Notes under the pieces: model-generated
What the model was told of the DNA's origin: nothing
Databases searched by the model: none
Seen by the model: the letters and a program-made list of their open reading frames with translations, nothing else
Translations under genes and position numbers: made by a program
From: Dactylosporangium sp. AC04546
GTDB lineage: Bacteria; Actinomycetota; Actinomycetes; Mycobacteriales; Micromonosporaceae
Length of the DNA stretch: 64,000 nt
NCBI RefSeq assembly: GCF_022095675.1
Contig: NZ_JAHYSG010000024.1
Coordinates: 1-64,000, forward strand
Direction: 5' to 3'
In this document: piece after piece, positions 32,130 through 40,467 of the stretch
Position numbering within the stretch: position 1 is the first letter of the stretch
Layout of the letters: each line of letters starts with the position of its first letter

Positions 32130-33296
32130 TTACCCGGCCGCGATGAGCGCGAGTTGCAGGGCGAGGCGCTCGTCGGGGTCTTCGAGCCGCTCACCGAAGA
32201 GATCACGCAGCTTCTTCATCCGGTACCGAACGGTCTGCGGATGGGTGTGCAGCGCCTCCGCGGTCGGGATCACCTGGCCCTGCGCCCGCAGCCAGGCGAG
32301 CAGGGTGGCCGCGAGCGGGCGGCGACTCCCGGGCGGCAGCGCGGCGAGCGGGGCGAGGACGTGGTCGGCCAGGCGGTCGGCGACCCCGGGCTCCCAGGCG
32401 AGCAGGAGCGGGACGAGGTGGTCGTCGCAGGTCAGCGCGCCGTCGGGGAGGCGGCCGGCCTGCTGCAGGTCGAGGGCGCGGCGGGAGATCCGGTACGAGG
32501 TGCGGGCCTGTCGTAACGGCATCACGGGCCCGACCGCGGCCCGCCGCCCGGTGAGCCCGCGGCTGGGCAGCGCCTGGGCGGCCGGCGCGGCTTTCGCAGA
32601 CGGCGCGGCTTTCGCAGACGGCGCGGACGGCTGCGCCGGCGCGACGATGCGCGTTGCTCCGTCGATGACCGTCGCGATGGCGCCGGCGCCGACCGCGCGG
32701 GCCAGGTGGTCCGCGTCGGTGCCCTCGGCGCTGATCACGGCAACGGCCGGCGGTAGGGGCCAGCGGGCCGCCTCGGCCGCCGCGTGCAGCGCCGCGTCGG
32801 CCGGCGGGTCGGGCTGCACGAGCAGCGTGATGAGGCGGCGGCGGACGGTGGCCCAGTCGTGGGCGGCGTCGCGCTGCTCGTCGAGGTATCCCTCGGCGGC
32901 GGCGCCCGCGAGCGCGTCCACGTAACCGAACAGGGCGGCCGCCGTCCCGTAGAGCTCCTCCGGCGTCAGCGGGCCCGGCCGCTCGACGAGCAGCCCCCAG
33001 ATGACCTGGGTGCCGACGGTCAGGATGGAGCGCAGGGCGTCGACGCGGTGACCTTCGCGGTACTCCGTGCGGCCGAGGTCGGAGAAGACCTCGCGCGTCG
33101 CCGCGAGCTCGGCCTCGCCCGCCCCGGCGACGAGCGCGGCGACCGCGGTCTCCACGCCGAGCGCGAGGCCGTGACCCTGCCCGCCGGTGAGCGAGCGGCC
33201 CTGGCCGCGCATCGCCTCGCGGACGACCGCCAGCACCCGCTCCTGCAACTCCGGCTGCAGGGCCCCCAACTGGTCGGCGGATCGGCGCGACAGCAC
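32130..33296 (-). CDS. PucR-family transcriptional regulator
   Basis: About 388 residues from GTG 33296 (AAGG nine bases upstream). It has no recognisable N-terminal sensor beyond a helical region (LQPELQERVLAVVREAMRGQ). A central GGDEF-like fold typical of PucR/CdaR proteins may follow, and the C-terminus is the PucR helix-turn-helix (TAEALHTHPQTVRYRMKKLR, then DLFGERL). A short direct duplication encodes SAKAAPSAKAAP near residue 240. It is divergent from the FAD-dependent dehydrogenase at 33396, with 99 bp between, and is the likely regulator of that gene. Confidence 0.88.
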   Translation of the reverse strand: MLSRRSADQLGALQPELQERVLAVVREAMRGQGRSLTGGQGHGLALGVETAVAALVAGAGEAELAATREVFSDLGRTEYREGHRVDALRSILTVGTQVIWGLLVERPGPLTPEELYGTAAALFGYVDALAGAAAEGYLDEQRDAAHDWATVRRRLITLLVQPDPPADAALHAAAEAARWPLPPAVAVISAEGTDADHLARAVGAGAIATVIDGATRIVAPAQPSAPSAKAAPSAKAAPAAQALPSRGLTGRRAAVGPVMPLRQARTSYRISRRALDLQQAGRLPDGALTCDDHLVPLLLAWEPGVADRLADHVLAPLAALPPGSRRPLAATLLAWLRAQGQVIPTAEALHTHPQTVRYRMKKLRDLFGERLEDPDERLALQLALIAAG

Positions 33297-33395
33297 GGTA
33301 CAACACCTTCTTTGTAACGGCGATGACAAAATGCCGCCGGAATTCTGTGCCCGGCTCCACGATTTTGGCATGCCGGTGCGCCTAGCCTGGGGGCC

Positions 33396-35024
33396 ATGGA
33401 TGCGGATGTGATCGTGGTCGGTGCGGGGCTCGCGGGACTGGTCGCGGCGGCCGAAGCGGCCGACGCCGGCCGGCGGGTGATCGTGCTCGATCAGGAGCCC
33501 GAGCAGAGCCTCGGCGGCCAGGCGTTCTGGTCGTTCGGCGGGCTGTTCTTCGTCGACTCGCCCGAGCAGCGCCGGATGGGCATCCGCGACTCCGTCGAGC
33601 TGGCCTGGCAGGACTGGCTCGGCAGCGCCCAGTTCGACCGGCCCGAGGACGCATGGCCGCGCCGCTGGGCCGAGGCGTACGTCAACTTCGCCGCCGGCGA
33701 GAAGCGCGCCTGGCTGCGTGCGATGGGCCACCGGGTGTTCCCGGTCGTCGGGTGGGCCGAGCGCGGCGGCGGCCCGGCCGACGGCCACGGCAACTCGGTC
33801 CCCCGCTTCCACATCACGTGGGGCACCGGCCCGGGCGTCGTCGAGCCGTTCGCCCGCCGGGTGCTCGCCAGCGACCGGGTGCAGCTGCGCTTCCGGCACC
33901 GCGTCGACGCCCTGGAGCCGGGCGGCGTGGTCCGCGGCACGATCCTGGAGCCGAGCACTGTCCTGCGTGGACAGTCCAGCTCCCGCACGGTCGTCGGCGA
34001 GTTCGAGCTGTCGGCGTCCGCCGTCATCGTCACCTCGGGCGGCATCGGCGGCGACCACGACCTGGTCCGCAAGGCCTGGCCGGCCCGCCTGGGCGCGCCG
34101 CCGGAGCGCATGGTCGCCGGCGTGCCGGCCCACGTCGACGGCCGCATGCTCGCCATCACCGAACTCGCCGGCGGCCAGATCATCAACCCCGACCGCATGT
34201 GGCACTACACCGAGGGCCTGCGCAACTGGGACCCGATCTGGCCGAACCACGGCATCCGCATCCTGCCCGGCCCGTCGTCGCTGTGGCTGGACGCCGAGGG
34301 CCGCCGGCTGCCCGCTCCCCTGTTCCCCGGCTTCGACACGCTGGGCACGCTCAAGCACCTCATGGCGACGGGGTACGACTACAGCTGGTTCATCCTGACC
34401 CAGAAGATCATCGAGAAGGAGTTCGCGCTCTCCGGCTCCGAGCAGAACCCGGACCTCACCAACCGCAGCGTCCGCCAGGTCCTCCAGCGGGTCCGCCCGG
34501 GCGCCCCCGCCCCGGTGGAGGCGTTCAAGCAGCACGGCGCCGACTTCGTGGTCGCCCCGACGCTGCCCGAGCTGGTGGCCGGCATGAACCGGTTGGCGGG
34601 CTCGACGCTGCTCGACGCGGCGGTGGTGCAGTCGGTGATCGAGGCGCGCGACCGCGAGCTGACCAACCCGTTCGCCAAGGACGCCCAGATCACGGCGATC
34701 CGGGGCGCGCGGGCATACCGCGGCGACAAGCTGATCCGCGTCGCCACCCCGCACCGCCTGCTCGACCCGAAGGCGGGCCCGCTGATCGCGGTACGGCTGA
34801 ACATCCTGACCCGCAAGACCCTCGGCGGCCTGCACACCGACCTGTCGGGCCGCGTCCTGCAGCCGTCGGGCGAGCCGCTGCCGGGCGTCTACGCGGCGGG
34901 CGAGGTGGCCGGCTTCGGCGGCGGCGGCATGCACGGCTACAACTCGCTCGAGGGCACGTTCCTGGGCGGCTGCCTGTTCTCGGGCAGGGAGGCCGGCCGC
35001 GCCGCCGCGGCCGAGGTCGCCTAG
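33396..35024 (+). CDS. FAD-binding dehydrogenase (KstD/fumarate-reductase-like)
   Basis: 542 residues. An N-terminal Rossmann FAD site (VIVVGAGLAGLVAAAEAADA) is followed by a GGQAFWSFGGLFF segment and the C-terminal FAD-binding end with GVYAAGEVAGFGGGGMHGYN and GTFLGGCLFSGREAG. Relatives include 3-ketosteroid-1-dehydrogenases and flavocytochrome-type reductases; this subgroup is usually annotated only as FAD-binding dehydrogenase. No signal peptide. Divergent from the PucR-type regulator. The substrate is unknown. Confidence 0.88.
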   Translation: MDADVIVVGAGLAGLVAAAEAADAGRRVIVLDQEPEQSLGGQAFWSFGGLFFVDSPEQRRMGIRDSVELAWQDWLGSAQFDRPEDAWPRRWAEAYVNFAAGEKRAWLRAMGHRVFPVVGWAERGGGPADGHGNSVPRFHITWGTGPGVVEPFARRVLASDRVQLRFRHRVDALEPGGVVRGTILEPSTVLRGQSSSRTVVGEFELSASAVIVTSGGIGGDHDLVRKAWPARLGAPPERMVAGVPAHVDGRMLAITELAGGQIINPDRMWHYTEGLRNWDPIWPNHGIRILPGPSSLWLDAEGRRLPAPLFPGFDTLGTLKHLMATGYDYSWFILTQKIIEKEFALSGSEQNPDLTNRSVRQVLQRVRPGAPAPVEAFKQHGADFVVAPTLPELVAGMNRLAGSTLLDAAVVQSVIEARDRELTNPFAKDAQITAIRGARAYRGDKLIRVATPHRLLDPKAGPLIAVRLNILTRKTLGGLHTDLSGRVLQPSGEPLPGVYAAGEVAGFGGGGMHGYNSLEGTFLGGCLFSGREAGRAAAAEVA

Positions 35025-35060
35025 CGCTGTCCTGCCCGAGATGGGTGGTCGACTGGCGGA

Positions 35061-35096
35061 TATTCCTGTGAGGAATACATATTCCCCACAGGAATA
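35061..35096. terminator. AT-rich inverted repeat, likely bidirectional terminator
   Basis: Two 17-base arms (TATTCCTGTGAGGAATA and its complement with one mismatch) separated by CA. It lies between the convergent FAD dehydrogenase and phoD stops. The composition is far more AT-rich than the surroundings. Each arm is itself a smaller inverted repeat (TATTCC/GGAATA), so a cruciform or protein site is also possible. Confidence 0.65.
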
Positions 35097-35155
35097 CCGC
35101 GCCAACCGATACGGTCCCCGCCCGCGCCAGGACACGGCGCCGCCTCGCCCCGAGA

Positions 35156-36715
35156 TCAGGAGGTGTGCAGGCGAGCCGTTCCGGACTCGACGGTGTAGGA
35201 GGCCGTCGTGGTCACCGGGGACTCGCGGACCTCGATGGTGTCGACCGTGCGGGCGTCGGTGCGCCACGCGTGGCGGTCGACCGTGCAGCGCAGGTAGCCG
35301 CGGCGGGAGCCGTCGAAGTACCGCACGTGCGGGTTCAGCGTCGGGTTGAGCGCCTTGAGCGGGCCGTCGAACGCGATCGGGAAGTCCGACGAGATCGACG
35401 TCGCCGTGAACTCCACGGCCACCGGCGCCTGCTCCAGGCGGTCCGGGTCGACCCGCAGCTCGCTCATCCACGTCGAGTGGATGTCGCCGGCGAGCACCAC
35501 CGGGTTGCGGACCTGGGCGGCGACCAGGTGCTGCAGCAGCCGGGCCCGCTGCGGCGCGTACCCGTCCCACTGGTCGAGGTTGGCCAGGATCGCCGGCAGG
35601 CCGCCGGTCGGGTTCGGCAGCTGGATGCGGCTCATCATGACCTGCTGCGCGATCACGTTCCAGCGGGCCGGGGAGCGGTCCAGGCCGGCCAGCAGCCAGC
35701 GCTCCTGGTCCTCGCCGGTGAGCGTGCCGGTGGTGTTGGCCAGGCCGGCCTGCGGCAGGCCGAAGTCGCCCGGGAAGCCGCCGGGCTGGTCGGTGCGGTA
35801 CTGGCGGGTGTCGAGCACGTTGATCCGGGCCAGCCGGCCGAAGTCGAACCGGCGGAAGATGCGCAGGTCGGCGCTGCCCGGCTTGAGGTTCGCGCGGATC
35901 GGCATGTGCTCGTAGTACGCCTGGTAGGCCGCGGCGCGCTGCCGGGCGAACTCGGCCGGCGTCTGCCGCTGCGCGCCCGTGTCGTCGATCTCGTCCGTCA
36001 GCCCCGCGTAGTTGTTCTCGGTCTCGTGGTCGTCCCAGGTGACGACCCACGGGAAGGCGGCGTGCGCGGCCTGCAGCGCCGGATCGGTCTTGTACTGCGC
36101 GTGCCGGTTGCGGTAGTCGTCGAGTGTCACCAGCTGGTCCAGGCCGGGCGTCGCCGGGCTGGTGTGGTTGCGGTCGGCGAAGCGGCTGTGCGGGTCGTAC
36201 TCGTAGATGTAGTCGCCGAGGTGCAGCACCACGTCGAGGTCCTCGCCGGCCAGGTGGCGGTAGGCGGGCCAGTAGCCGTTCTGGAAGTCCTGGCAGTTGA
36301 CGATGCCGAAGCGCAGCGCGCCGCCGTCGGCCCACGGGGCCGGGGCGGTCCTGGTGCGCCCGGCGGGGCTGAGCGCGCCCTTGGCGCGGAAGCGGTAGAA
36401 GTACTCCCGGCCGGGCTGCAGGCCACGCGCGTCCACGTGTACCGAGTGGGCGAGCTCCGGCCGGGCGATCGTCTCGCCGCTGCGGACGACCTTGCGGAAC
36501 CGCTCGTCGAGGGCGACCTGCCAGTCGACCTCCACGGGCCGGCGGCTGTCGGTGAGCAGGCGGGTCCACAGGATGACGCTGTCGGGTAGCGGGTCGCCGC
36601 TGGCGACGCCGAGTCCGAACGGCGACGTGCCGTGGGCGTCGGCGATGGAGGCGGGCAGCAGCGCGGCGCCGGTGGCGACCGCCGCACCCGCGAGGACGTG
36701 CCGTCGAGTCAGCAT
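35156..36715 (-). CDS. phoD: PhoD-type alkaline phosphatase, Tat-exported
   Basis: 519 residues from ATG 36715. The N-terminus has a twin-arginine leader (MLTRRHVLAGAAVATGAALL, then cleavage near ADA). A PhoD N-terminal domain (FGLGVASGDPLPDSVILWTR) precedes the metallophosphatase body, where metal ligands lie in LHLGDYIYEYDPHSR, VTWDDHETENNYAG and NPVVLAGDIHSTWMSEL. PhoD enzymes are Ca2+/Fe-dependent secreted phosphomono- or diesterases made under phosphate starvation. Candidate PHO-box repeats stand at 36734-36755 just upstream. The upstream gene is an exchanger-family membrane protein on the same strand. Confidence 0.93.
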   Translation of the reverse strand: MLTRRHVLAGAAVATGAALLPASIADAHGTSPFGLGVASGDPLPDSVILWTRLLTDSRRPVEVDWQVALDERFRKVVRSGETIARPELAHSVHVDARGLQPGREYFYRFRAKGALSPAGRTRTAPAPWADGGALRFGIVNCQDFQNGYWPAYRHLAGEDLDVVLHLGDYIYEYDPHSRFADRNHTSPATPGLDQLVTLDDYRNRHAQYKTDPALQAAHAAFPWVVTWDDHETENNYAGLTDEIDDTGAQRQTPAEFARQRAAAYQAYYEHMPIRANLKPGSADLRIFRRFDFGRLARINVLDTRQYRTDQPGGFPGDFGLPQAGLANTTGTLTGEDQERWLLAGLDRSPARWNVIAQQVMMSRIQLPNPTGGLPAILANLDQWDGYAPQRARLLQHLVAAQVRNPVVLAGDIHSTWMSELRVDPDRLEQAPVAVEFTATSISSDFPIAFDGPLKALNPTLNPHVRYFDGSRRGYLRCTVDRHAWRTDARTVDTIEVRESPVTTTASYTVESGTARLHTS

Positions 36716-36733
36716 GGGGCTCACCCTGCCGCT

Positions 36734-36755
36734 CGTAGTCGAACGTTGCGCGAAC
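36734..36755 (-). promoter_or_regulatory. Candidate PHO box (two 11-nt GTTCG repeats)
   Basis: On the minus strand GTTCGCGCAAC is followed directly by GTTCGACTACG: two 11-nt direct repeats sharing GTTCG, the spacing of PhoP-binding PHO boxes in Streptomyces (consensus GTTCACC-like). They lie about 20-40 bp upstream of the phoD start and are overlapped by a GCGAACGTTCGC palindrome. Match to the consensus beyond GTTC is weak. Confidence 0.4.
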
Positions 36756-36761
36756 GTTCGC

Positions 36762-38090
36762 TTAGCTACGCACGTGGATCTTCTCGCGGAGCCGGTCACG
36801 GACCCGCAGCCGCCCGGCCGTCGTCGTGCAGCACAGCCCGTCGCCGAGCTGGGCATACGGCGTCACGAGCCCGTCGCGCAGCAGCGGCAGCACGGACCGC
36901 CGCTTGCGGACGAGCACGACCACGGCCAGCGCGAGATAGAGGATCGACAGGCCGACGCGCTCTTTCCCGTGGAGATCCGGCGGTACCACGGCCGCGAGCA
37001 CGAACTGGGCACCGAACAGCACCAGCAGCGTCGCGGCGGCGCGCAGGCTCAGCGTCAGCCCGGCCAGCAGGCTGATCGCCAGCAGTGACTGCGCCGCGGT
37101 GAGCAGCAGCTCCTCGCGCTGGGCCGGCTCGATCGGCAGGCCTGAGGTACCACCGCTGGACACCGCGAAGACGACCGGCAACGTCCCGACGAGCAGCGTC
37201 CACTGGTTGACCTTGCTCGACACGAGCGCGCCGAGCGCCTCGGTGGTGTGCAGCCGCCAGGCGTACAGCCCGGCGACGAGCAGCTCCGGCGCCTCGGAGG
37301 CGAGCGGCGCGATCCACTGCACCAGCAGGAACTCGCTCACCCCGAGCTCGGCCCCGGTCTCGACGAGCGACTCGGCGAACCGCTCCGCGCTGAGCAGGAT
37401 CACGCCGGCCGCGACGACGAACAGCCCGATGACGGTCGCCCGCCGCGGCCGCTTCGCCATCCCGCCGATCCATGCCGACGGCCCGATGAGGTCGGGGTCG
37501 CCGGCGGGCGCGCGGCTGACCCGCCAGCTGTACGCGACGAAGATCGCGAGCAGCACGGCCGTGTCGAGCAGGGTGAGGGTCCGCTTGAAGGGCAGGATGA
37601 GGCAGTACAGCGAGGCGAGCGTGAGGAAGGCGATCGGCACGGCGTCGGCCCGCTCCAGCCGGATGCCGCCCCGTCTGCTGCGCCGCCACGCGATGACGAC
37701 GACCAGCGCCCACCCGACCCCGACCAGGATGCGGTTGGCCCCGGTCATGTTCGCGAGCGCCAGCGAGCAGGCGGACGTGCCCTCGTCGGCCGCCTTGCAG
37801 GCGACCCCGTGCTCGGCCGCGGCCGCCCCGCCCCGCCAGGTGAACACGAAGTCGACCGCGTACTCGGGCAGCACCGCGATGAGCGCCAGCACCGCGACGG
37901 CGAGCCCGGCGGACACGTCGACCTGCGCCGCCTCGGCGGCCCAGGCGAGCAGGAACGCGGCCCCGACGATGGCGACCCCGAACACCGCCGCGGCGACGGG
38001 CGCCGCCGGCTCCCACCCGGAGAGCACGGCGACGACTCCCGGCAGGGTGGCGGCGAGCGCCAGGAAGCCGGACAGCGGGGGTCTACGCAT
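36762..38090 (-). CDS. Sodium/calcium exchanger-family membrane protein
   Basis: 442 residues with about eleven hydrophobic helices arranged as two inverted repeats typical of the CaCA superfamily. The alpha-repeat-like motifs are AVLPEYAVDFVFTWRGG and LANMTGANRILVGVGWALVV in the first half and IAPLASEAPELLVAGLYAWR with VSSKVNQWTLLVGTLPVVFA in the second. The conserved acidic residues are kept (PEYAVD, SEAPEL). ATG 38090. It is upstream of phoD on the same strand. It probably exchanges Ca2+ or another cation for protons or Na+; the pairing with a Ca2+-dependent phosphatase is suggestive only. Confidence 0.85.
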   Translation of the reverse strand: MRRPPLSGFLALAATLPGVVAVLSGWEPAAPVAAAVFGVAIVGAAFLLAWAAEAAQVDVSAGLAVAVLALIAVLPEYAVDFVFTWRGGAAAAEHGVACKAADEGTSACSLALANMTGANRILVGVGWALVVVIAWRRSRRGGIRLERADAVPIAFLTLASLYCLILPFKRTLTLLDTAVLLAIFVAYSWRVSRAPAGDPDLIGPSAWIGGMAKRPRRATVIGLFVVAAGVILLSAERFAESLVETGAELGVSEFLLVQWIAPLASEAPELLVAGLYAWRLHTTEALGALVSSKVNQWTLLVGTLPVVFAVSSGGTSGLPIEPAQREELLLTAAQSLLAISLLAGLTLSLRAAATLLVLFGAQFVLAAVVPPDLHGKERVGLSILYLALAVVVLVRKRRSVLPLLRDGLVTPYAQLGDGLCCTTTAGRLRVRDRLREKIHVRS

Positions 38091-38212
38091 GGGAGCGGAC
38101 TCTACCGCCGCCCCCCGCGTGCCGTCTTGCCGTGGAATCCGCCGAAACGGCCGCGTAACATCCCGTCCGCCCATCGGCCACGTTCGACGGCCGTCGCGGT
38201 AGGGTCGGGGCC

Positions 38213-38641
38213 GTGCATCGGGTCTCCTGGGCGCTCGCCGGAGCCGCCGTCATCGTCTGTGTGGTGTCGGCCGTCCTCGACCGGCCGTGGTCCACCCTGG
38301 CCGCGCTCGCGGCCGTCGTCATGCTCGGGGTCGGGCTCGTCCTCGCCTACGTCAACGGGCGGGGCATCCAAGGCCAGTGGGAGCGCAACGGCGTCAGGGC
38401 CGAGTTCGTCGTCGAGCGGGCCGCCGCCGAGTTCAGCGACGACGGGCACACCCGCTTCAGCATCCACGGGCGGGTCGACGGCGGGCCCAGCCGGCGGTAC
38501 GAGGCCTACGTCCGCACCATGGACGCCGGGCTGGTCACCGACGGCGCCCGCTTCACCGCGACCGTGCTGGCGGCCGACCCGGACTCGGTGCGGCTGCACC
38601 TGCGCCCGCCGGAATACGTCGTGCTGCAGGCCCGGTCATAG
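38213..38641 (+). CDS. Small membrane protein of unknown function
   Basis: 142 residues from GTG. Two adjacent membrane helices (about 5-22 and 28-47) precede a soluble beta-rich domain of 90 residues (GQWERNGVRAEFVVERAAAE, then SRRYEAYVRTMDAG and VRLHLRPPEYVVLQA). I do not recognise a family. It lies 43 bp before the acylphosphatase gene on the same strand and may be co-transcribed. Confidence 0.7.
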   Translation: MHRVSWALAGAAVIVCVVSAVLDRPWSTLAALAAVVMLGVGLVLAYVNGRGIQGQWERNGVRAEFVVERAAAEFSDDGHTRFSIHGRVDGGPSRRYEAYVRTMDAGLVTDGARFTATVLAADPDSVRLHLRPPEYVVLQARS

Positions 38642-38684
38642 GCTCGACGCGTGACGACCCGGCGTGGTTGGGTAGCGTCGGGGC

Positions 38685-38951
38685 ATGATCCGCAGGAGAG
38701 TGCTCGTCTCCGGACGGGTGCAGGGGGTGTTCTTCAGGGACACGTGCCGCCGCGTCGCGACGGCGGCAGGCGTCGGCGGATGGGTGCGCAACCTGCCCGA
38801 CGGCCGCGTGGAGGCGGTGTTCGAGGGCGCCGACGCCGACGTGGCCCGGATGCTGGACTGGGCCGGCCAGGGCCCCAGGTCGGCCGTCGTCACGGACGTC
38901 GCCGTGCACGAGGAGCCGCCCGAGGGCCTGACCGGCTTCACCGTCCGCTGA
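38685..38951 (+). CDS. acyP: Acylphosphatase
   Basis: 88 residues with both acylphosphatase signatures: VSGRVQGVFFRDTCRRVA (catalytic Arg) and GWVRNLPDGRVEAVFEG (catalytic Asn). It hydrolyses the carboxyl-phosphate bond of acyl phosphates. Position 21 of the first motif is Cys-Arg where T(R/Q)RxA is typical, a mild variation. Its stop is one base from the stop of the convergent sigma-factor gene. Confidence 0.93.
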   Translation: MIRRRVLVSGRVQGVFFRDTCRRVATAAGVGGWVRNLPDGRVEAVFEGADADVARMLDWAGQGPRSAVVTDVAVHEEPPEGLTGFTVR

Positions 38952-38952
38952 G

Positions 38953-39456
38953 CTAGTCGCGCACGGCGAGCAGCGCCTCGTTGTCGGCGCCGAGCAGCGT
39001 CCGCAGCCGGGACAGGCCGCGGGCGCTCTGCGACTTCACCGTCGGGACCGACACGCCCAGCAGGTCGGCGACCGTGTCGATGCTCTGATCCTCCCAGTAC
39101 CGCAGCACCAGGATCGCCCGGTCGCGGGCCGGGATCCGGCTCAGCGCCTCGATCAGCGTCAGCCGCAGCTCCGGCTGCCCGCCGGGGGCCGGGCCGTCGG
39201 CGACCCGGTCGACGACCACCTCGTGGCTGCTGCTGCGGCGCTGGTGGTCGAGGAACACGCGGAGCAGGACCTTGCGCGCGTAGGCGTCCGGCGAGTCCCG
39301 GCGGTGGATCCGTCCCCAGTGGACGAACAGCTTGGCCAGGGCCGTCTGGGTCAGGTCCTGCGCGAGGTGCCAGTCCTGGCAGAGCAGGTAGGCGGTACGG
39401 CGCAGCCGGGGCGCCGCCGTGCGGGCGTAGTCGACGAACTCATCGTCCGGACTCAT
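38953..39456 (-). CDS. SigE-family ECF RNA polymerase sigma factor
   Basis: 167 residues. Region 2 is at about 10-80 (RTAYLLCQDWHLAQDLTQTA, then LAKLFVHWGRIHRRDSPDAY). Region 4 is at about 110-160 (RDRAILVLRYWEDQSIDTVA, then LLGVSVPTVKSQSARGLSRL). Its ATG overlaps the stop of the membrane protein gene at 39453 (ATGA). So here the partner is encoded first and the sigma factor second, the reverse of the pair at 10128-11700. It would direct transcription of an envelope or stress regulon (family knowledge). Confidence 0.92.
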   Translation of the reverse strand: MSPDDEFVDYARTAAPRLRRTAYLLCQDWHLAQDLTQTALAKLFVHWGRIHRRDSPDAYARKVLLRVFLDHQRRSSSHEVVVDRVADGPAPGGQPELRLTLIEALSRIPARDRAILVLRYWEDQSIDTVADLLGVSVPTVKSQSARGLSRLRTLLGADNEALLAVRD

Positions 39457-40334
39457 GCGATCTCCGGCAGGTTGGGGAACCGCGCCGCGCCCGCGTCCAC
39501 GATGGACTTCGCGAGCGTCACGTTCCAGCGCGGGTCGAGGGCGATGCCGGCGGCCTGCTGGATGGTGATCGCCGGCGGCGCCGGCGGGTTGCGGGTGCCG
39601 TCCCAGGCCAGGCAGCTGGCGATGTTGACCTGCACCCGGATGCCGTCGGCCCGGGTCACCTCGACGACGGCGTGCTGGATGCAGTTGTCGTCGAACTTCC
39701 GCACCACGATCTCGCCGCCCTGGTCGAGCGGCTGCCGGTAGACCACGCCCTCGTCCGGGCCCGGGCAGGCGTCGAGCCCCATCGTCCGGCAGCGCGCGTC
39801 CGCCTCCCCGCTGGGTGGGGGACCGCCGGATCCGACCACCTTGGAGACGTTCACGCGCAGCATGCTCTTGCCGTCGCCGGGGTCGAAGTACGTCTGCACG
39901 AGCAGGTCGTCGTTGCCGGCATAGGCGCCGGTCGTACCCTCCGGCAGCAGCGACAGCAGCAGCTCCAGAACCCCCTCGGGGGTCGCGGTGACCTGCGGCC
40001 CGGTGGCCGGCGCGCCGGCCGGCGGCTGCCACGGCACGAGCTTCGTCGACGGGTCGAACGACTGGTACGCCCGCGGTGTCGGCGTCTGCCCGGTCGAGCC
40101 CACCCCCGGCGCCGCGACCTGGGGGCCGGGCGCCCCGCCGGTGGCGCCGGACGCCGCTACCGCGGCCAGCGCGACGACCGCGAACACGGCCACGGCCACC
40201 CCGCCGGTCTGCAACCGGCGAAAGGCCCGCAGCCGGCGGCCCTGCCGCACCGACGCCCCGACGAGGTCGCCGATGGGCGGCTCTGGCTCGGCGGCCAGCT
40301 CCTGCGCCAGTCGCGACCGGAACTCCTGGTCCAC
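39453..40334 (-). CDS. Membrane-anchored partner of the second ECF sigma factor (putative anti-sigma)
   Basis: 293 residues from GTG 40334, which has GGGAGG seven bases upstream. A cytoplasmic segment of about 40 residues (MDQEFRSRLAQELAAEPEPP) is followed by one membrane helix (GGVAVAVFAVVALAAVAASG) and an extracytoplasmic domain of 220 residues with five Cys. No zinc anti-sigma motif. The first gene of a two-gene operon with the sigma factor. A perfect CRP-like palindrome lies 69 bp upstream, in the divergent intergenic region shared with the P-loop ATPase at 40468. The anti-sigma role is inferred from layout. Confidence 0.75.
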   Translation of the reverse strand: MDQEFRSRLAQELAAEPEPPIGDLVGASVRQGRRLRAFRRLQTGGVAVAVFAVVALAAVAASGATGGAPGPQVAAPGVGSTGQTPTPRAYQSFDPSTKLVPWQPPAGAPATGPQVTATPEGVLELLLSLLPEGTTGAYAGNDDLLVQTYFDPGDGKSMLRVNVSKVVGSGGPPPSGEADARCRTMGLDACPGPDEGVVYRQPLDQGGEIVVRKFDDNCIQHAVVEVTRADGIRVQVNIASCLAWDGTRNPPAPPAITIQQAAGIALDPRWNVTLAKSIVDAGAARFPNLPEIA

Positions 40335-40402
40335 GTCCCTGCCTCCCTTTCGCACATCGTTCCGTCATCTGGAACCACGGGCCAGGGCGGCGTCCGAGTC
40401 GC

Positions 40403-40418
40403 TGTGACCCGGGTCACA
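40403..40418. promoter_or_regulatory. CRP-like palindrome TGTGACCCGGGTCACA
   Basis: A perfect 16-bp match to TGTGA-N6-TCACA, the classical CRP consensus also used by actinobacterial CRP proteins. It lies in the 133-bp divergent region, 49 bp upstream of the P-loop gene start and 69 bp upstream of the sigma-partner gene start, so it could control both. Confidence 0.7.
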
Positions 40419-40467
40419 TCGGCGTGTTCCGGTTGCTGCCGAAAATGAAAACCGATACCAACAGGGG

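Noticed and set aside
32130..36569. A 1,479-codon open frame on the minus strand
   Set aside because: Only 32130-33296 (PucR regulator) is real; the rest is the antisense of the FAD dehydrogenase and an off-frame of phoD.
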